DNA from: an uncultured Bacteroides sp.
GTDB taxonomy: Bacteria; Bacteroidota; Bacteroidia; Bacteroidales; Bacteroidaceae
DNA: 64,000 nucleotides
NCBI GenBank assembly: GCA_949300425.1
Contig: CASGED010000126.1
Coordinates: forward strand, 1 to 64,000
Direction: 5' to 3'
Part shown: positions 16,040 through 25,088 of the stretch, piece after piece
How positions within the stretch are numbered: position 1 is the stretch's first letter
Layout of the letters: every line of letters begins with the position of its first letter
Made by a program: the position numbers and the translations under genes
Notes under the pieces: model-generated
Database searches by the model: none
Told to the model about the DNA's origin: nothing
Seen by the model: only the letters and a program-made list of their open reading frames with translations

Positions 16040-17410
16040 TTATCTGTCTCCCGACCGCTTTCCAATCTTGAAGGACATACCTATGTAGAAGTTATAGGAA
16101 GCCTGCGGACCGGCAAAAGCATAATCAGCGCCTATGAACGCGCTACCCAACTTAATCAAACCGCCAATGACACTGCCTGTGTATTGCATGTAGGTATAGC
16201 TGAGGGAAGCGTTGAAGACGGAAGCGGGAACATAACCGGCAACGGCACTGAAAGTAGAAACATTGCGCAATTCGGCAAAACGAGTGGTGTACAACGCACC
16301 CACACTGAATTGCTCCTTCAGTCCCAAACGGTATTCACCGCCTACCATCAATGTGGTTCCCAATCCGGTGGTATAGCCCTTGCTTTCTTCTTCTTCCAAC
16401 TCATACTTGTCCAAGTCGAACACATCGTCGCTCAAGTAATCTTCGTAATTATCAATATTTACTTCAATGTTCTCGCTATGGTCGGCTGTAGCCACTGAAG
16501 TAGAACCTTTTTGCCATTTGATGAAACCCAAGTCCTGTACTGCGGCGGAAAGAGTCAGGCGATTGATGGGCATATAGGTAATACCCAAATCGAAACCGAC
16601 ACCGTATCCGGCTACTCCGAAACCGTCTAACGCAAATTCTTTCACGCTGCCATCGGGATTGAATTCCAAACCACCGCCCTTATAAGAAGTGCGGACATGG
16701 GCCTGTGCGGCAGTATATCCGTAGTAGGTTTTATTCGGATCCCAACTGCCCGGATTGTCCGGACGATTGGGCAAGTCTCTGAGGTCCAACTCAAAATTGT
16801 CTACCCCCAGGTCGACATTCGCCCAACCCAAAAGCAGCTTGGCACGACCGCCTACCGTGAATTTATCGTTGATACGACGGGAGTAGCCGATACCTATATC
16901 CGTATAACCTTTCATCTTCATGGTCACGTTTTCGATGTTGGCATAGGGAACGGTGGAAATGGAGCCTTCGTCATAACGGGCGCTTTCACGAGCAAAGTCA
17001 AGCAACGACTTCGGCAAAGAAGCGCCTGCATTGAGCTTCAACCCCACGTTGACACTCCAAAAGTTCTTCCCTTTCCACCAACCGAAAGAGAGGATGTCCA
17101 TCTTTAAGTCCAGATCTATCTGGTTGTTGGCTTTCAAAGAGTTGTAAAAGTCGTCATCCTCCAAAATGCCCTCATCCGTAGAAACGGCGTTGATTAAGGT
17201 CGAGAAATCTTTGAAGTCAGACGACAGTCCAAAATCTATCATACCCAAAACAGGCATGGAAAAATACCCCGCCGTAGGCAGAACTGCCGGATTCAGGCGG
17301 TTACTTAAATGAAGGTTGTCATTAAAATAACCTGTACGACTCTGAGCAAAACCGCTCACTGAAAGAATTGCGCAAACAACGGCGATCCATAAACGCTTTG
17401 TTAGTTTCAT
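16040..17410 (-). CDS. DUF5723-like outer-membrane beta-barrel protein
   Basis: A 456-residue protein with a Sec signal peptide (cleavage likely after SVSGFAQ) followed by RTGYFNDNLHLSNRLNPA, which I associate with the DUF5723 family. Many alternating strands ending in aromatic residues and a final strand YNFYIGMSFKIG suggest a membrane barrel. Function unknown. It is first in an operon with two lipoproteins; a -33/-7 pair lies at 17503-17472. The three may form one surface complex (inference). Confidence 0.7.
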   Translation of the reverse strand: MKLTKRLWIAVVCAILSVSGFAQSRTGYFNDNLHLSNRLNPAVLPTAGYFSMPVLGMIDFGLSSDFKDFSTLINAVSTDEGILEDDDFYNSLKANNQIDLDLKMDILSFGWWKGKNFWSVNVGLKLNAGASLPKSLLDFARESARYDEGSISTVPYANIENVTMKMKGYTDIGIGYSRRINDKFTVGGRAKLLLGWANVDLGVDNFELDLRDLPNRPDNPGSWDPNKTYYGYTAAQAHVRTSYKGGGLEFNPDGSVKEFALDGFGVAGYGVGFDLGITYMPINRLTLSAAVQDLGFIKWQKGSTSVATADHSENIEVNIDNYEDYLSDDVFDLDKYELEEEESKGYTTGLGTTLMVGGEYRLGLKEQFSVGALYTTRFAELRNVSTFSAVAGYVPASVFNASLSYTYMQYTGSVIGGLIKLGSAFIGADYAFAGPQASYNFYIGMSFKIGKRSGDR

Positions 17411-17471
17411 AAGTTTGTATTTATTTAGAGTTAATATTAATTATAACAACAGATATATTAAGAGTTCGAAG

Positions 17472-17503
17472 CAAAGATAGGCTTTTTATTGACAAAAAAC
17501 AAA
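17472..17503 (-). promoter_or_regulatory. Promoter of the barrel-lipoprotein operon
   Basis: Minus-strand TTTG (17503-17500) and TATCTTTG (17479-17472) are 20 bp apart, an excellent Bacteroides promoter, 62 bp before the barrel gene. Confidence 0.7.
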
Positions 17504-17539
17504 ATCCTGTTAATAAAAATACAAGGAATAAAAAAAATA

Positions 17540-17572
17540 AAGCCGGACAACCTTTGTTTCAGCGTCCGGCTT
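17540..17572 (-). terminator. Terminator after the DUF349 gene
   Basis: AAGCCGGAC (17540-17548) pairs perfectly with GTCCGGCTT (17564-17572). The A-rich tract to the left (17528-17541) becomes a T run on the minus strand. It separates the DUF349 gene from the barrel operon. Confidence 0.85.
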
Positions 17573-17612
17573 AAGGTTCTTTTCTACAGAGCCTATAAAG
17601 ATGAGAGAGCTT

Positions 17613-19469
17613 TTAGTTCTGGTTCTGAATGCTTTCGTCTATCACTTTCAGTTTTTCTTTCGCTAATTCAATATCAGCCTTCAGCTTTTCCACCTTACGG
17701 TTGATTTCATTCAGCAGGCTGTTGCCTTTCTTGGAAGATGCGTTCAGGAAGCCTAAATTGTTCTCGTAGGTCTGCAGCTCGCTCTTCATGTTCTCATAAA
17801 CGCGTGACAAACGTTCGCGCTCGCGATACAACGTCTGCGCGCCTCCTTCCTGCATGGAACTGACAGCGCTCTTGAAGCTGCTCAATTTCTTGTTGGAAGC
17901 ACTGATATCGAATCGTTCAAACAGCTTATCCACCAACGCATGGTATTGCTTGTGGATTTTATCCTTGTTCTTAAACGGAACGAAACCAATGTTATTCCAC
18001 TCTTTCATCAAGTCACGGACCAACTGTGCCGCTTTCTCGGTATCCATATCTTCCTCAATGCCAGCCAGTCTCTCAATAATCGCGCGCTTCTTCTCTAAAT
18101 TCTCCTGTTCAACGGTTCGTTGTGACGCCGTCGCTTTGTTCTTCTGCTCGAAGAAATAATCGCAGGCACCGATGAAACGTTTCCATAACGCATCTGAATA
18201 TTTCTTGGTTACCGGACCAATGGTTTTCCATTCTTTTTGAAATTTGGTCAAGGTTTCCGCCGTCGCCTTCCAGTCGGTACTGTCTTTCAAGGCTTCCGCC
18301 TTCTCGCACAGCGCACGCTTCCTTTCCAGATTATCGTTCATCCGTTCTTTGGTGGCTTTGAAGAATTCACTCTTCTTGCGGAAGAATTCATCGCACGCCG
18401 TACGGAAGCGTTCGAAAATCTTCACGTTCATCTTTTGCGGGGCATAACCGATGGCTTTCCACTTGTTTTGCAAGGCAATGACCTCTTGAGTTTTACTATC
18501 CCATGTGGAGAAGTTAGTCAACTGACTATAATCAATGCCTTCGACAATCTCACAAATCACCGTCTTTTGATCCAGATTCTTCTGTTCGGCTTCTTTCAAA
18601 GCATCAAAATATTGCTGATAGCGCCGGTTCACTACGGTGGAAGCAGCTTTGAAGCGCGCCCAGATTTCGTCTCGCAACTCTTTGGCCACCGGCCCCGTTT
18701 CCCGGAAATCCTGATGTAACTTTTGCAACTGATAGAAAGCGGACACGGCATCCGGCTCATCCGCCAGTTTCTCGGCCGCTTCACACAAATGTGTCTTTAT
18801 TTCAAGGTTCTTTTTGAAGTCGTATTCACGGAACTCGTTGTTCAGTTTCAACAAATCGTAGAATTTCTCGACATAGAGTTGGTAGTTCTTCCACAACTCG
18901 TTTACACTGCCTTGCGGTACCAATTTCACCTCGTTCCATTGCTGTTGCAGACGCTTGAATTCCGTGTAATTCTTGTTAGCATCATCGGGCGATTCCAACA
19001 GGTCTTTCAATTCTTCTATGATGGAGAGTTTCACTTGCAGGTTCATTTCTTTCTGCTTCTCCAATTCAGCCATCTGCTCGCTTCTCTTTTCCCTGATGAC
19101 GGACATGATGCGTTTCATTTCCTCTTCCAACGGGTCGGGTTGGGGCGTAAAGTCCTCGACTGCGCCGCCTTCGTCCACGAACTTCCGTTTCGCGGCTTCT
19201 TGCTCAGCATTGTGCAGTTTGTAGAATATCTGCTTCAGGTTTTCGATTTCGGTTCGCGCCACATCCCCCACGTGCCCGGAGATTTCTCTCAGCTTGTCTA
19301 TCACATCTTCTTTGGTGAGGCGTTGGGGTGTTTCTGCCGAGTTGTTTTCCACAGCCGTTTCTTCAGCAGCAGTTTCTGTCTGAACAGGTTCCAAAACTTC
19401 TGCCGTCTTCTTTTCTTCTTCTAACTCCACCTGCTTTTCGGGGAGATTAGTGTCATGAGTGTCCGTCAT
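17613..19469 (-). CDS. DUF349 repeat protein
   Basis: A 618-residue, highly charged, helical cytoplasmic protein. After an acidic N-terminus (about residues 1-60) it carries at least five DUF349 repeats of about 75 residues, each with a W near W-x-x-I/V-G-x-V/A-P (for example QWNEVKLVPQGS, KWKAIGYAPQKM, EWKTIGPVTKKY and EWNNIGFVPFKN), and a C-terminal coiled coil. Function in Bacteroidetes is unproven. It is a single-gene unit, ended by the hairpin at 17540. Confidence 0.88.
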   Translation of the reverse strand: MTDTHDTNLPEKQVELEEEKKTAEVLEPVQTETAAEETAVENNSAETPQRLTKEDVIDKLREISGHVGDVARTEIENLKQIFYKLHNAEQEAAKRKFVDEGGAVEDFTPQPDPLEEEMKRIMSVIREKRSEQMAELEKQKEMNLQVKLSIIEELKDLLESPDDANKNYTEFKRLQQQWNEVKLVPQGSVNELWKNYQLYVEKFYDLLKLNNEFREYDFKKNLEIKTHLCEAAEKLADEPDAVSAFYQLQKLHQDFRETGPVAKELRDEIWARFKAASTVVNRRYQQYFDALKEAEQKNLDQKTVICEIVEGIDYSQLTNFSTWDSKTQEVIALQNKWKAIGYAPQKMNVKIFERFRTACDEFFRKKSEFFKATKERMNDNLERKRALCEKAEALKDSTDWKATAETLTKFQKEWKTIGPVTKKYSDALWKRFIGACDYFFEQKNKATASQRTVEQENLEKKRAIIERLAGIEEDMDTEKAAQLVRDLMKEWNNIGFVPFKNKDKIHKQYHALVDKLFERFDISASNKKLSSFKSAVSSMQEGGAQTLYRERERLSRVYENMKSELQTYENNLGFLNASSKKGNSLLNEINRKVEKLKADIELAKEKLKVIDESIQNQN

Positions 19470-19610
19470 TTCAATTCTTTTTTAGGAAACGGGTAAATTC
19501 CCCCGTTTGGTGTTACATCACTAATTGGGTACAAATTAATGAAATAAAACTATTACTTCATACCTTTTTCTTAAATATTTTTAGAGTTGTACCTGTTTTT
19601 CTTTCAAATG

Positions 19611-20957
19611 CTATGCCAACAGCACCGTAATACCCATGTAGAGCAACATACCTATGATGTCGTTCGTAATGGAGATAAAGGGGCCGGTAGCGATAGCGGG
19701 GTCTATTTTCAGTTTCTCCAGGGTCAGTGGCACCAGGGTGCCGAAGATGGAAGCGAACATGACTACGGCAAACAAGCTGATGGACACAGAATAAGTGACC
19801 GTAGCCGTCCCTCCATAGCGGACAAAATTGTAAATATAGACCAATAAAGATATAATAGTGGCGTTAATGCTGGCCACCACCGCCTCCTTCAACACTTGCC
19901 TAAAGGTGTTCTTGGCATCGAGTGAACTGTTTGCAAGTCCCTGCACCACGATGGCGGACGATTGCGTACCCACGTTTCCGCCCGTACCACCAATCAGCGG
20001 AATGTAAAGCGCCATCTCAGGATGGGCTGCAAAGGTGGTATCAAAATTACCCAAAATCATAGAGTTACCTATACCACCCAGCATACCGATGAGCAACCAA
20101 GGAAGGCGTGCCGTAGTCTGGCGCACCACATTATCGTTAGTTTCTACATCCTGCGAAAGACCAGATGCCAACTGATAGTCGCGTTCCGACTGTTCGCGAA
20201 CCTCGTCCATGACGTCGTCTACGGTAATCTGTCCTACCAACCGACCGATACTGTCCACTACGGGCAAGGCCACAAGGTCATACTTTTCAATAGTCTGCAC
20301 CACTTCGTCTATGGGCGTATCTACGTGTACTACGATCGGGTCTTTCTTCATCACGTGTTTCACCTTCGATACGGAAGGCGAGGTTATCATCTTCTTCAAA
20401 GGGAATACGCCTTGCAAGCGTTCATCGTCGTCAATGACATAAACGTAGTAGATTTCGTCCAGTTGCTCGGCCTGCATACGCATCTCCTTCAAACACTCGG
20501 GCATACTCCAGTTCTCGTTCACGGTCACCATTTCCGTGCCCATCAATCCGCCAGCCGTGTCCTCGTCATACTTCAACAAGTCCACGATGTCGCCCGCCTG
20601 CTCGATGTCTTCGATGTGCGAGAGCACTTCTTCCTGCTTGTCCTCATCCAGGTCACGCATCAAGTCTACGGCGTCGTCCGTATCCATATAATCCACGAAA
20701 CGCTTGGCGATGGTTTCGGAAGGCAGAGCATCAAGCAGCTCTTTCCGGAAATCCTCGTCCATCTCCACCAACACATCGGCGGCGGTTTCGTTATCCAGGA
20801 GGCGGTAGACAAAGCGGGCGCCTTCTATGTCGAGGTCGTTGCACAACTCGGCGATGTCCGCAGGATGCAAGTCCTTCAGACACGCCACCACCTTCTCGGC
20901 ATCCTTCTGCGCGATGAGCGCCTTGACCTTCTCAATGTATTCTTCGTCTATTTCCAT
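19611..20957 (-). CDS. mgtE: Magnesium transporter MgtE
   Basis: A 448-residue inner-membrane Mg2+ channel. Order: an acidic MgtE_N superhelical domain (residues about 15-130), two CBS domains (about 135-255, containing GGLMGTEMVTV and ALPVVDSIGRLVGQITVDDV) that sense magnesium, then five transmembrane helices with the pore signature GGTGGNVGTQSS. The length matches the family. It starts 22 bp after rsmA and both lie on the same strand, so they probably share a transcript. Confidence 0.95.
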   Translation of the reverse strand: MEIDEEYIEKVKALIAQKDAEKVVACLKDLHPADIAELCNDLDIEGARFVYRLLDNETAADVLVEMDEDFRKELLDALPSETIAKRFVDYMDTDDAVDLMRDLDEDKQEEVLSHIEDIEQAGDIVDLLKYDEDTAGGLMGTEMVTVNENWSMPECLKEMRMQAEQLDEIYYVYVIDDDERLQGVFPLKKMITSPSVSKVKHVMKKDPIVVHVDTPIDEVVQTIEKYDLVALPVVDSIGRLVGQITVDDVMDEVREQSERDYQLASGLSQDVETNDNVVRQTTARLPWLLIGMLGGIGNSMILGNFDTTFAAHPEMALYIPLIGGTGGNVGTQSSAIVVQGLANSSLDAKNTFRQVLKEAVVASINATIISLLVYIYNFVRYGGTATVTYSVSISLFAVVMFASIFGTLVPLTLEKLKIDPAIATGPFISITNDIIGMLLYMGITVLLA

Positions 20958-20979
20958 ACCTATTCAATGTGCTAATGTG

Positions 20980-21780
20980 TCAATCTGCCAATGCGCCATT
21001 CGGACACCGGCTCATCACCAGATTAGTCAAGTCTACAAACTCCTGCACGGACAGCTGTTCGGGTCGCCGGTCGAAGAGCGAATCTTGCGTCATCGCGCAA
21101 TCTTTGCCCAACAGAGGCTTGATGGAGTTGCGCAACGTCTTCCGGCGTTGGTTGAAAGTAGTCTTCACCACTTGCTTAAACAGCTTTTCATCGCAACCCA
21201 GTTCTTGCGTTTCGTTGCGCGTCATGCGGATGACGGCACTCTTCACCTTGGGAGGCGGATTGAATACATGTTCGTGTACGGTAAACAGATACTCCACTTT
21301 ATACCATGCCTGAATCAGCACGCTCAATATGCCATACGTCTTGCTTCCCGGCCCCGCGGCGATGCGCTCGGCCACTTCTTTCTGTATCATGCCCGTGCAA
21401 CAAGGAATAAGTTCCTTATTATCCAGCATCTTGAAAAATATCTGGCTGGAGATGTTATACGGATAATTGCCTGTCAGCACAAAAGGCTGCCCTTCGAAAA
21501 GGCGCGCAAGGTTCATCTTCAGGAAATCATCCTCAATGATGTCATCCTCCAACTCCGGATAGGCCTCTCGCAAATAGGCCACGGATTCATAATCCACTTC
21601 CACCACTTTCAGCTTGCGTCCTTTGGTCAACAGGAACTGGGTGAGCACTCCCATACCCGGGCCTACTTCTAAAACAGGCAAGTCGGGACATGCGTCCACG
21701 GTGTCGGCTATGTCCCGCGCCACGCTCAAATCCTTCAGGAAATGCTGGCCGAGAAACTTTTTAGGCTTAACCAATCTCAT
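20980..21780 (-). CDS. rsmA: 16S rRNA dimethyladenosine transferase RsmA (KsgA)
   Basis: A 266-residue SAM-dependent methyltransferase that dimethylates two adjacent adenines in the 3' hairpin of 16S rRNA, a late small-subunit assembly checkpoint. It begins with KPKKFLGQHFLKD, has the SAM motif VLEVGPGMGVLTQFL and the catalytic motif LTGNYPYNIS. The C-terminal domain has FNQRRKTLRNS, typical of KsgA. A minus-strand TACCTTTG box lies at 21819-21812. Confidence 0.96.
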   Translation of the reverse strand: MRLVKPKKFLGQHFLKDLSVARDIADTVDACPDLPVLEVGPGMGVLTQFLLTKGRKLKVVEVDYESVAYLREAYPELEDDIIEDDFLKMNLARLFEGQPFVLTGNYPYNISSQIFFKMLDNKELIPCCTGMIQKEVAERIAAGPGSKTYGILSVLIQAWYKVEYLFTVHEHVFNPPPKVKSAVIRMTRNETQELGCDEKLFKQVVKTTFNQRRKTLRNSIKPLLGKDCAMTQDSLFDRRPEQLSVQEFVDLTNLVMSRCPNGALAD

Positions 21781-21872
21781 GTATCAAGTTAATTAGTATT
21801 TTTGTACCCCACAAAGGTAGCTCTTTTCCTTGAAGAATGAAGAATGATGAATGAAGAATTAATAGTTAGCGC

Positions 21873-22847
21873 ATGAAGAAAGTGTTGGCGAGGACCGCAA
21901 AAATCGTTTTACCCATCCTTTTGGGAGCGTTTATCCTCTATTGGGTATACCGCGATTTCGACTTTGCCCGCACGGGCGAGACACTGGCGCACGGTCTCCG
22001 CTGGGACTGGATGGCGCTTTCGCTCCTGTTTGGTGTGCTAAGCAATGTGGTACGAGGTTACCGGTGGCGTCAGATGCTCGAACCTTTAGGCACCAATCCT
22101 CAGGCACAGCGTTGTGTGGATGCCGTCTGCGTGTCATACGCGGCCAGCTTAGTGGTGCCGCGCATTGGAGAGGTGTCTCGTTGCGGTCTCTTGTCGCGCT
22201 ATGACCAGGTGCCATTCTCCAAGTCGCTGGGAACGGTGGTGACCGAACGTTTGGCAGACACCTTGAGTATTTTGCTCATTACGGGCATTACCTTAGGACT
22301 CGAGTTCCCGGTGTTCCTCACTTTCTTTCGACAAACAGGCACCAAAATGCCTTCGTTCGTTCACCTGCTCGGCTCGCCCTGGTTTTACGTGGCTCTGTTC
22401 TGTGTAGTGGGAGTTATCGTCCTCTTGGTTTACTTGGCACGCATGCTTTCCTTCTTTGAACGCGTCAAAGGCATTGCGCTCGATGTATGGCAAGGCATCC
22501 TTTCGCTCCGGCATGTACGTAACATTCCCCTCTATCTGCTCTATACGCTTCTTTTGTGGATATGCTATTTCCTGCACTTCTACTTAACGTTTTTCTGCTT
22601 TCCGTTTACTGAAGAGTTAGGCTTCCAGGCAGGACTTGTGATGTTTGTAGCCGGAACGTTCGCCGTCATTGTGCCCACCCCAAATGGTGCCGGCCCGTGG
22701 CATTTTGCCGTCATCACCATGATGATGCTCTACGGGGTAAGTGATACGGACGCCGCCCTCTTCGCCCTTATCGTGCATGGCATCCAGACGCTGCTTGTCA
22801 TTGTATTGGGACTTTGGGGCGGACTGCATCTGGCGCTGAGCAAATAA
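21873..22847 (+). CDS. Flippase-like / UPF0104 membrane protein (LPG-synthase transmembrane family)
   Basis: A 324-residue polytopic inner-membrane protein. PRIGEVSRCGLLSRYDQVPFSKSLGTVV followed by ERLADTL is the hallmark of the UPF0104/YbhN group related to the transmembrane half of lysyl-phosphatidylglycerol synthase. There is no aminoacyl-transfer domain. By inference it moves or modifies a lipid; no substrate can be read. A TATTTTTG box (21797-21804) divergent from the rsmA promoter lies upstream. Confidence 0.85.
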   Translation: MKKVLARTAKIVLPILLGAFILYWVYRDFDFARTGETLAHGLRWDWMALSLLFGVLSNVVRGYRWRQMLEPLGTNPQAQRCVDAVCVSYAASLVVPRIGEVSRCGLLSRYDQVPFSKSLGTVVTERLADTLSILLITGITLGLEFPVFLTFFRQTGTKMPSFVHLLGSPWFYVALFCVVGVIVLLVYLARMLSFFERVKGIALDVWQGILSLRHVRNIPLYLLYTLLLWICYFLHFYLTFFCFPFTEELGFQAGLVMFVAGTFAVIVPTPNGAGPWHFAVITMMMLYGVSDTDAALFALIVHGIQTLLVIVLGLWGGLHLALSK

Positions 22848-22864
22848 AAATATTCCTTGCATTA

Positions 22865-22896
22865 TTTGTCCAATTCAAAAAAGAACCGTAGCTTTG
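22865..22896 (+). promoter_or_regulatory. ssrA promoter
   Basis: TTTG (22865-22868) and TAGCTTTG (22889-22896) are 20 bp apart. The start would be near 22903, leaving about 29 nt of 5' leader to be trimmed from the tmRNA. Confidence 0.75.
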
Positions 22897-22931
22897 CACG
22901 CTACAAACTATTCCCGAGGAATTGAAGTCAT

Positions 22932-23326
22932 GGGGTTGACTGGATTTGACAGCGGGCAGAAATGGTAAGTAAGCATGCAGTGGGTCGGTAATTTCCACTT
23001 AAATCTCAGTTATCGAACAATTATCTGGCAACGAAAATTATGCTCTCGCTGCGTGATCGAAGTACAGTAGATTACCTTTATTTCCGCTAAAGTAGCGGAA
23101 ACGGGATGTCGTTCAAAAGCTCTTGTTCCGAAGCGTTTGGCAAAACGGCACAGCAAAATCGGGAATAGCGAAAGCTCCTCCTCGTGGCTTCCGCGAAAAC
23201 ATAGAGGATAAGGCGTAAGTTGGTGGCTCTGGTCTTGCTTGCGCTCGAAAACCGAAGGCAGAGATAAGCATGTAGAAAGCTTATGGTTTCCTCGTTTGGA
23301 CGAGGGTTCGATTCCCTCCAGCTCCA
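22932..23326 (+). ncRNA. ssrA: tmRNA (SsrA)
   Basis: tmRNA rescues stalled ribosomes by switching them to an internal tag reading frame. The 5' end GGGGTTGACTGGATTTGACA pairs (GGGGTTG) with CAGCTCC at 23319-23325 to make the tRNA-like acceptor stem, and the T arm GGTTCGATTCC precedes it. The tag frame at 23027-23056 encodes GNENYALAA and ends in TGA. The bases after the discriminator do not spell CCA (cga follows), so CCA is added after transcription. Length about 395 nt is normal. Confidence 0.96.
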
Positions 23327-23336
23327 CGAATTATAA

Positions 23337-23377
23337 AAGGAGGTGTGCCGTAATGAGCGATGCACCTTCTTTTTTTC
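23337..23377 (+). terminator. ssrA terminator
   Basis: AAGGAGGTG (23337-23345) pairs with CACCTTCTT (23363-23371, one G-U) and is followed by a run of T. It is 11 bp past the tmRNA 3' end. Confidence 0.8.
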
Positions 23378-23521
23378 ATCACCCCCTCCACTTCAGGAAG
23401 ATAAGGACTTCATGTATACCCATATCCACGTTATGTAAATATCGATAACCAGGAACAACGAATACCTATACACAAAAAGAACAGACATTAAATTAGATAC
23501 TTTTGGAGATGCCGTTTTTAG

Positions 23522-23599
23522 GTTACTAACGTGGAGGCTGAATGTTACTAACATCGAAGGGGAAGGTTAGAAACATTCGGCCTCTATGTTTCTAACCTT
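23522..23599. repeat. Array D: four 9-bp cores every 22 bp, with a strong hairpin
   Basis: GTTACTAAC starts at 23522 and 23544, then GTTAGAAAC at 23566 and GTTTCTAAC at 23588; 13-nt spacers give exact 22-bp spacing. Units 3 and 4 are inverted copies of each other and form a perfect 14-bp stem, AAGGTTAGAAACAT (23563-23576) with ATGTTTCTAACCTT (23586-23599). The rest of the 23378-23762 interval shows nothing recognisable. It lies between the convergent ssrA and sensor-kinase genes. Confidence 0.8.
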
Positions 23600-23762
23600 C
23601 TTTATCCTCGGCAGGAAGTGCTTTGCGCGGCGAATGAACGGATTGGAATAGTACAAATCATAAATACCGACAACCAAAAAATTTCAAGGACTTGTAATCG
23701 TAAAAGAAATGCAACGTAATGAATCAACCAATCATACATACGTAAACCAGATGACAACCGAC

Positions 23763-25088
23763 TTAAGTCGTCGTTGAGAACCGGATGCGGAAACGAGTCA
23801 GCCCATCCTCGTATGTGCGCAAGGAGAAGGTACATTTGTGGCGGGTCAACACCTCGCGGATAAACACCAGCCCGATGCCTTGTCCATTCGGCTTGGTGGA
23901 GAAGAAGGGACTGAAGAGTTTCGACTCTGTTTCCTGACTGATGCCCGCCCCATTGTCTTCTATCTCTACCTCAGCCGGCGCCTTTGTCCGAATCCATACT
24001 TCACCGGGTCTTTCATCTCCGCCTTCACGTTTTGCGACAATGCTTTCCACGGCATTTTTAATGATGTTTACCACCACTTGCTCAAAGAGAGCCTCATCTA
24101 AGTTGACTGTTTTCACATCAGCATCGCACGCCCAACGGAGCGTGACTTCATGTTCCTCGCTCATGCCTTCCATAAAACGGGCACAATTCATCACGACCCC
24201 ATTCAGGTCACAAGGTTTCAGGTTTGGCTCGGGTATCTTCACCACATCGGCAAAGCGGGTGATGAAGCGGCTCATGGAGTAACACCGCTCGATGCACACA
24301 CGCATCACCTCGCAAATATCCTCCATGCCGGCCTCTTCGACCAATGTCTGATGGACGGTATCGAGCGTGGAAGTGATGCCGGCGGTCGTATTGTTCACCT
24401 CGTGGGCAATCATGCGGATGACTTTCTCATAGGCCTTTCGCTCGGCACGCATCAACTCGTCCGTCATGCGCTCTATCAGAAAGAAAGGATGAGGAAAGCC
24501 GCAATCAACGAAAGAAGAGCGGGTACATTTATAGATATTGGCATCGTTGAGCCGTACGACCGCCGTCTGGTCGGGCTTGATAAGGGACAACTCATGAGCC
24601 AAAGGGCAACGCACGTCCTCCAAATGCCGGCCCACGACCTTATCCTCCGGCAGGTCCATCATGCGGACGGCCATGGGATTCAATTGGGAAACATTGTCGG
24701 AAAGGTCCAGGATAACCACCCCCATCGGAGAAGCCTTGATAAGCAAGTCCAAAAACATATTCTGCTCGCGCAAACGAAGCCGCTCTTGCTTCAACTGGTC
24801 CATCATACGGTTGAAGATATTCACGATGCGGTCGGCCTCGTACTGTCCGACAGGACTTAGCCGACTACTGAAATCCTGTTCGCGGAGCAACTCCATACCG
24901 TTGCCGATGGTGTGCATGGGCTTCACGATTTTGTGGTAGAAAACAATCAAGTAGACAAGCACGCACAAGATATAAGCCATGACAATATAAATATGGTATA
25001 CCGTCTTGTCCGATGGCAAGAAAAACAGCCCCGCGCCCAAAGCTATCAGCAACAAGGCCCATACGTAGAAATAGGCTTTAATACTCAT
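23763..25088 (-). CDS. Sensor histidine kinase (NtrB/NtrY-like)
   Basis: A 441-residue inner-membrane kinase. Two transmembrane helices lie within residues 5-50 with almost no periplasmic loop, so it probably senses a membrane or cytoplasmic signal. A HAMP-like linker (about 52-105) and a PAS domain (about 110-210) follow. The phospho-accepting histidine is H229 in MIAHEVNN. The ATP-binding N, G1 and G2 boxes are NIIKNAVES, IEDNGAGIS and GQGIGL. It overlaps the end of the sigma-54 regulator gene by 4 bp, so the two form a pair. Confidence 0.9.
   Translation of the reverse strand: MSIKAYFYVWALLLIALGAGLFFLPSDKTVYHIYIVMAYILCVLVYLIVFYHKIVKPMHTIGNGMELLREQDFSSRLSPVGQYEADRIVNIFNRMMDQLKQERLRLREQNMFLDLLIKASPMGVVILDLSDNVSQLNPMAVRMMDLPEDKVVGRHLEDVRCPLAHELSLIKPDQTAVVRLNDANIYKCTRSSFVDCGFPHPFFLIERMTDELMRAERKAYEKVIRMIAHEVNNTTAGITSTLDTVHQTLVEEAGMEDICEVMRVCIERCYSMSRFITRFADVVKIPEPNLKPCDLNGVVMNCARFMEGMSEEHEVTLRWACDADVKTVNLDEALFEQVVVNIIKNAVESIVAKREGGDERPGEVWIRTKAPAEVEIEDNGAGISQETESKLFSPFFSTKPNGQGIGLVFIREVLTRHKCTFSLRTYEDGLTRFRIRFSTTT

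Noticed and set aside
23563-23599. Invertible (phase-variable) promoter flanked by inverted repeats
   Set aside because: The arms enclose only 9 nt with no promoter, and no site-specific recombinase lies nearby.
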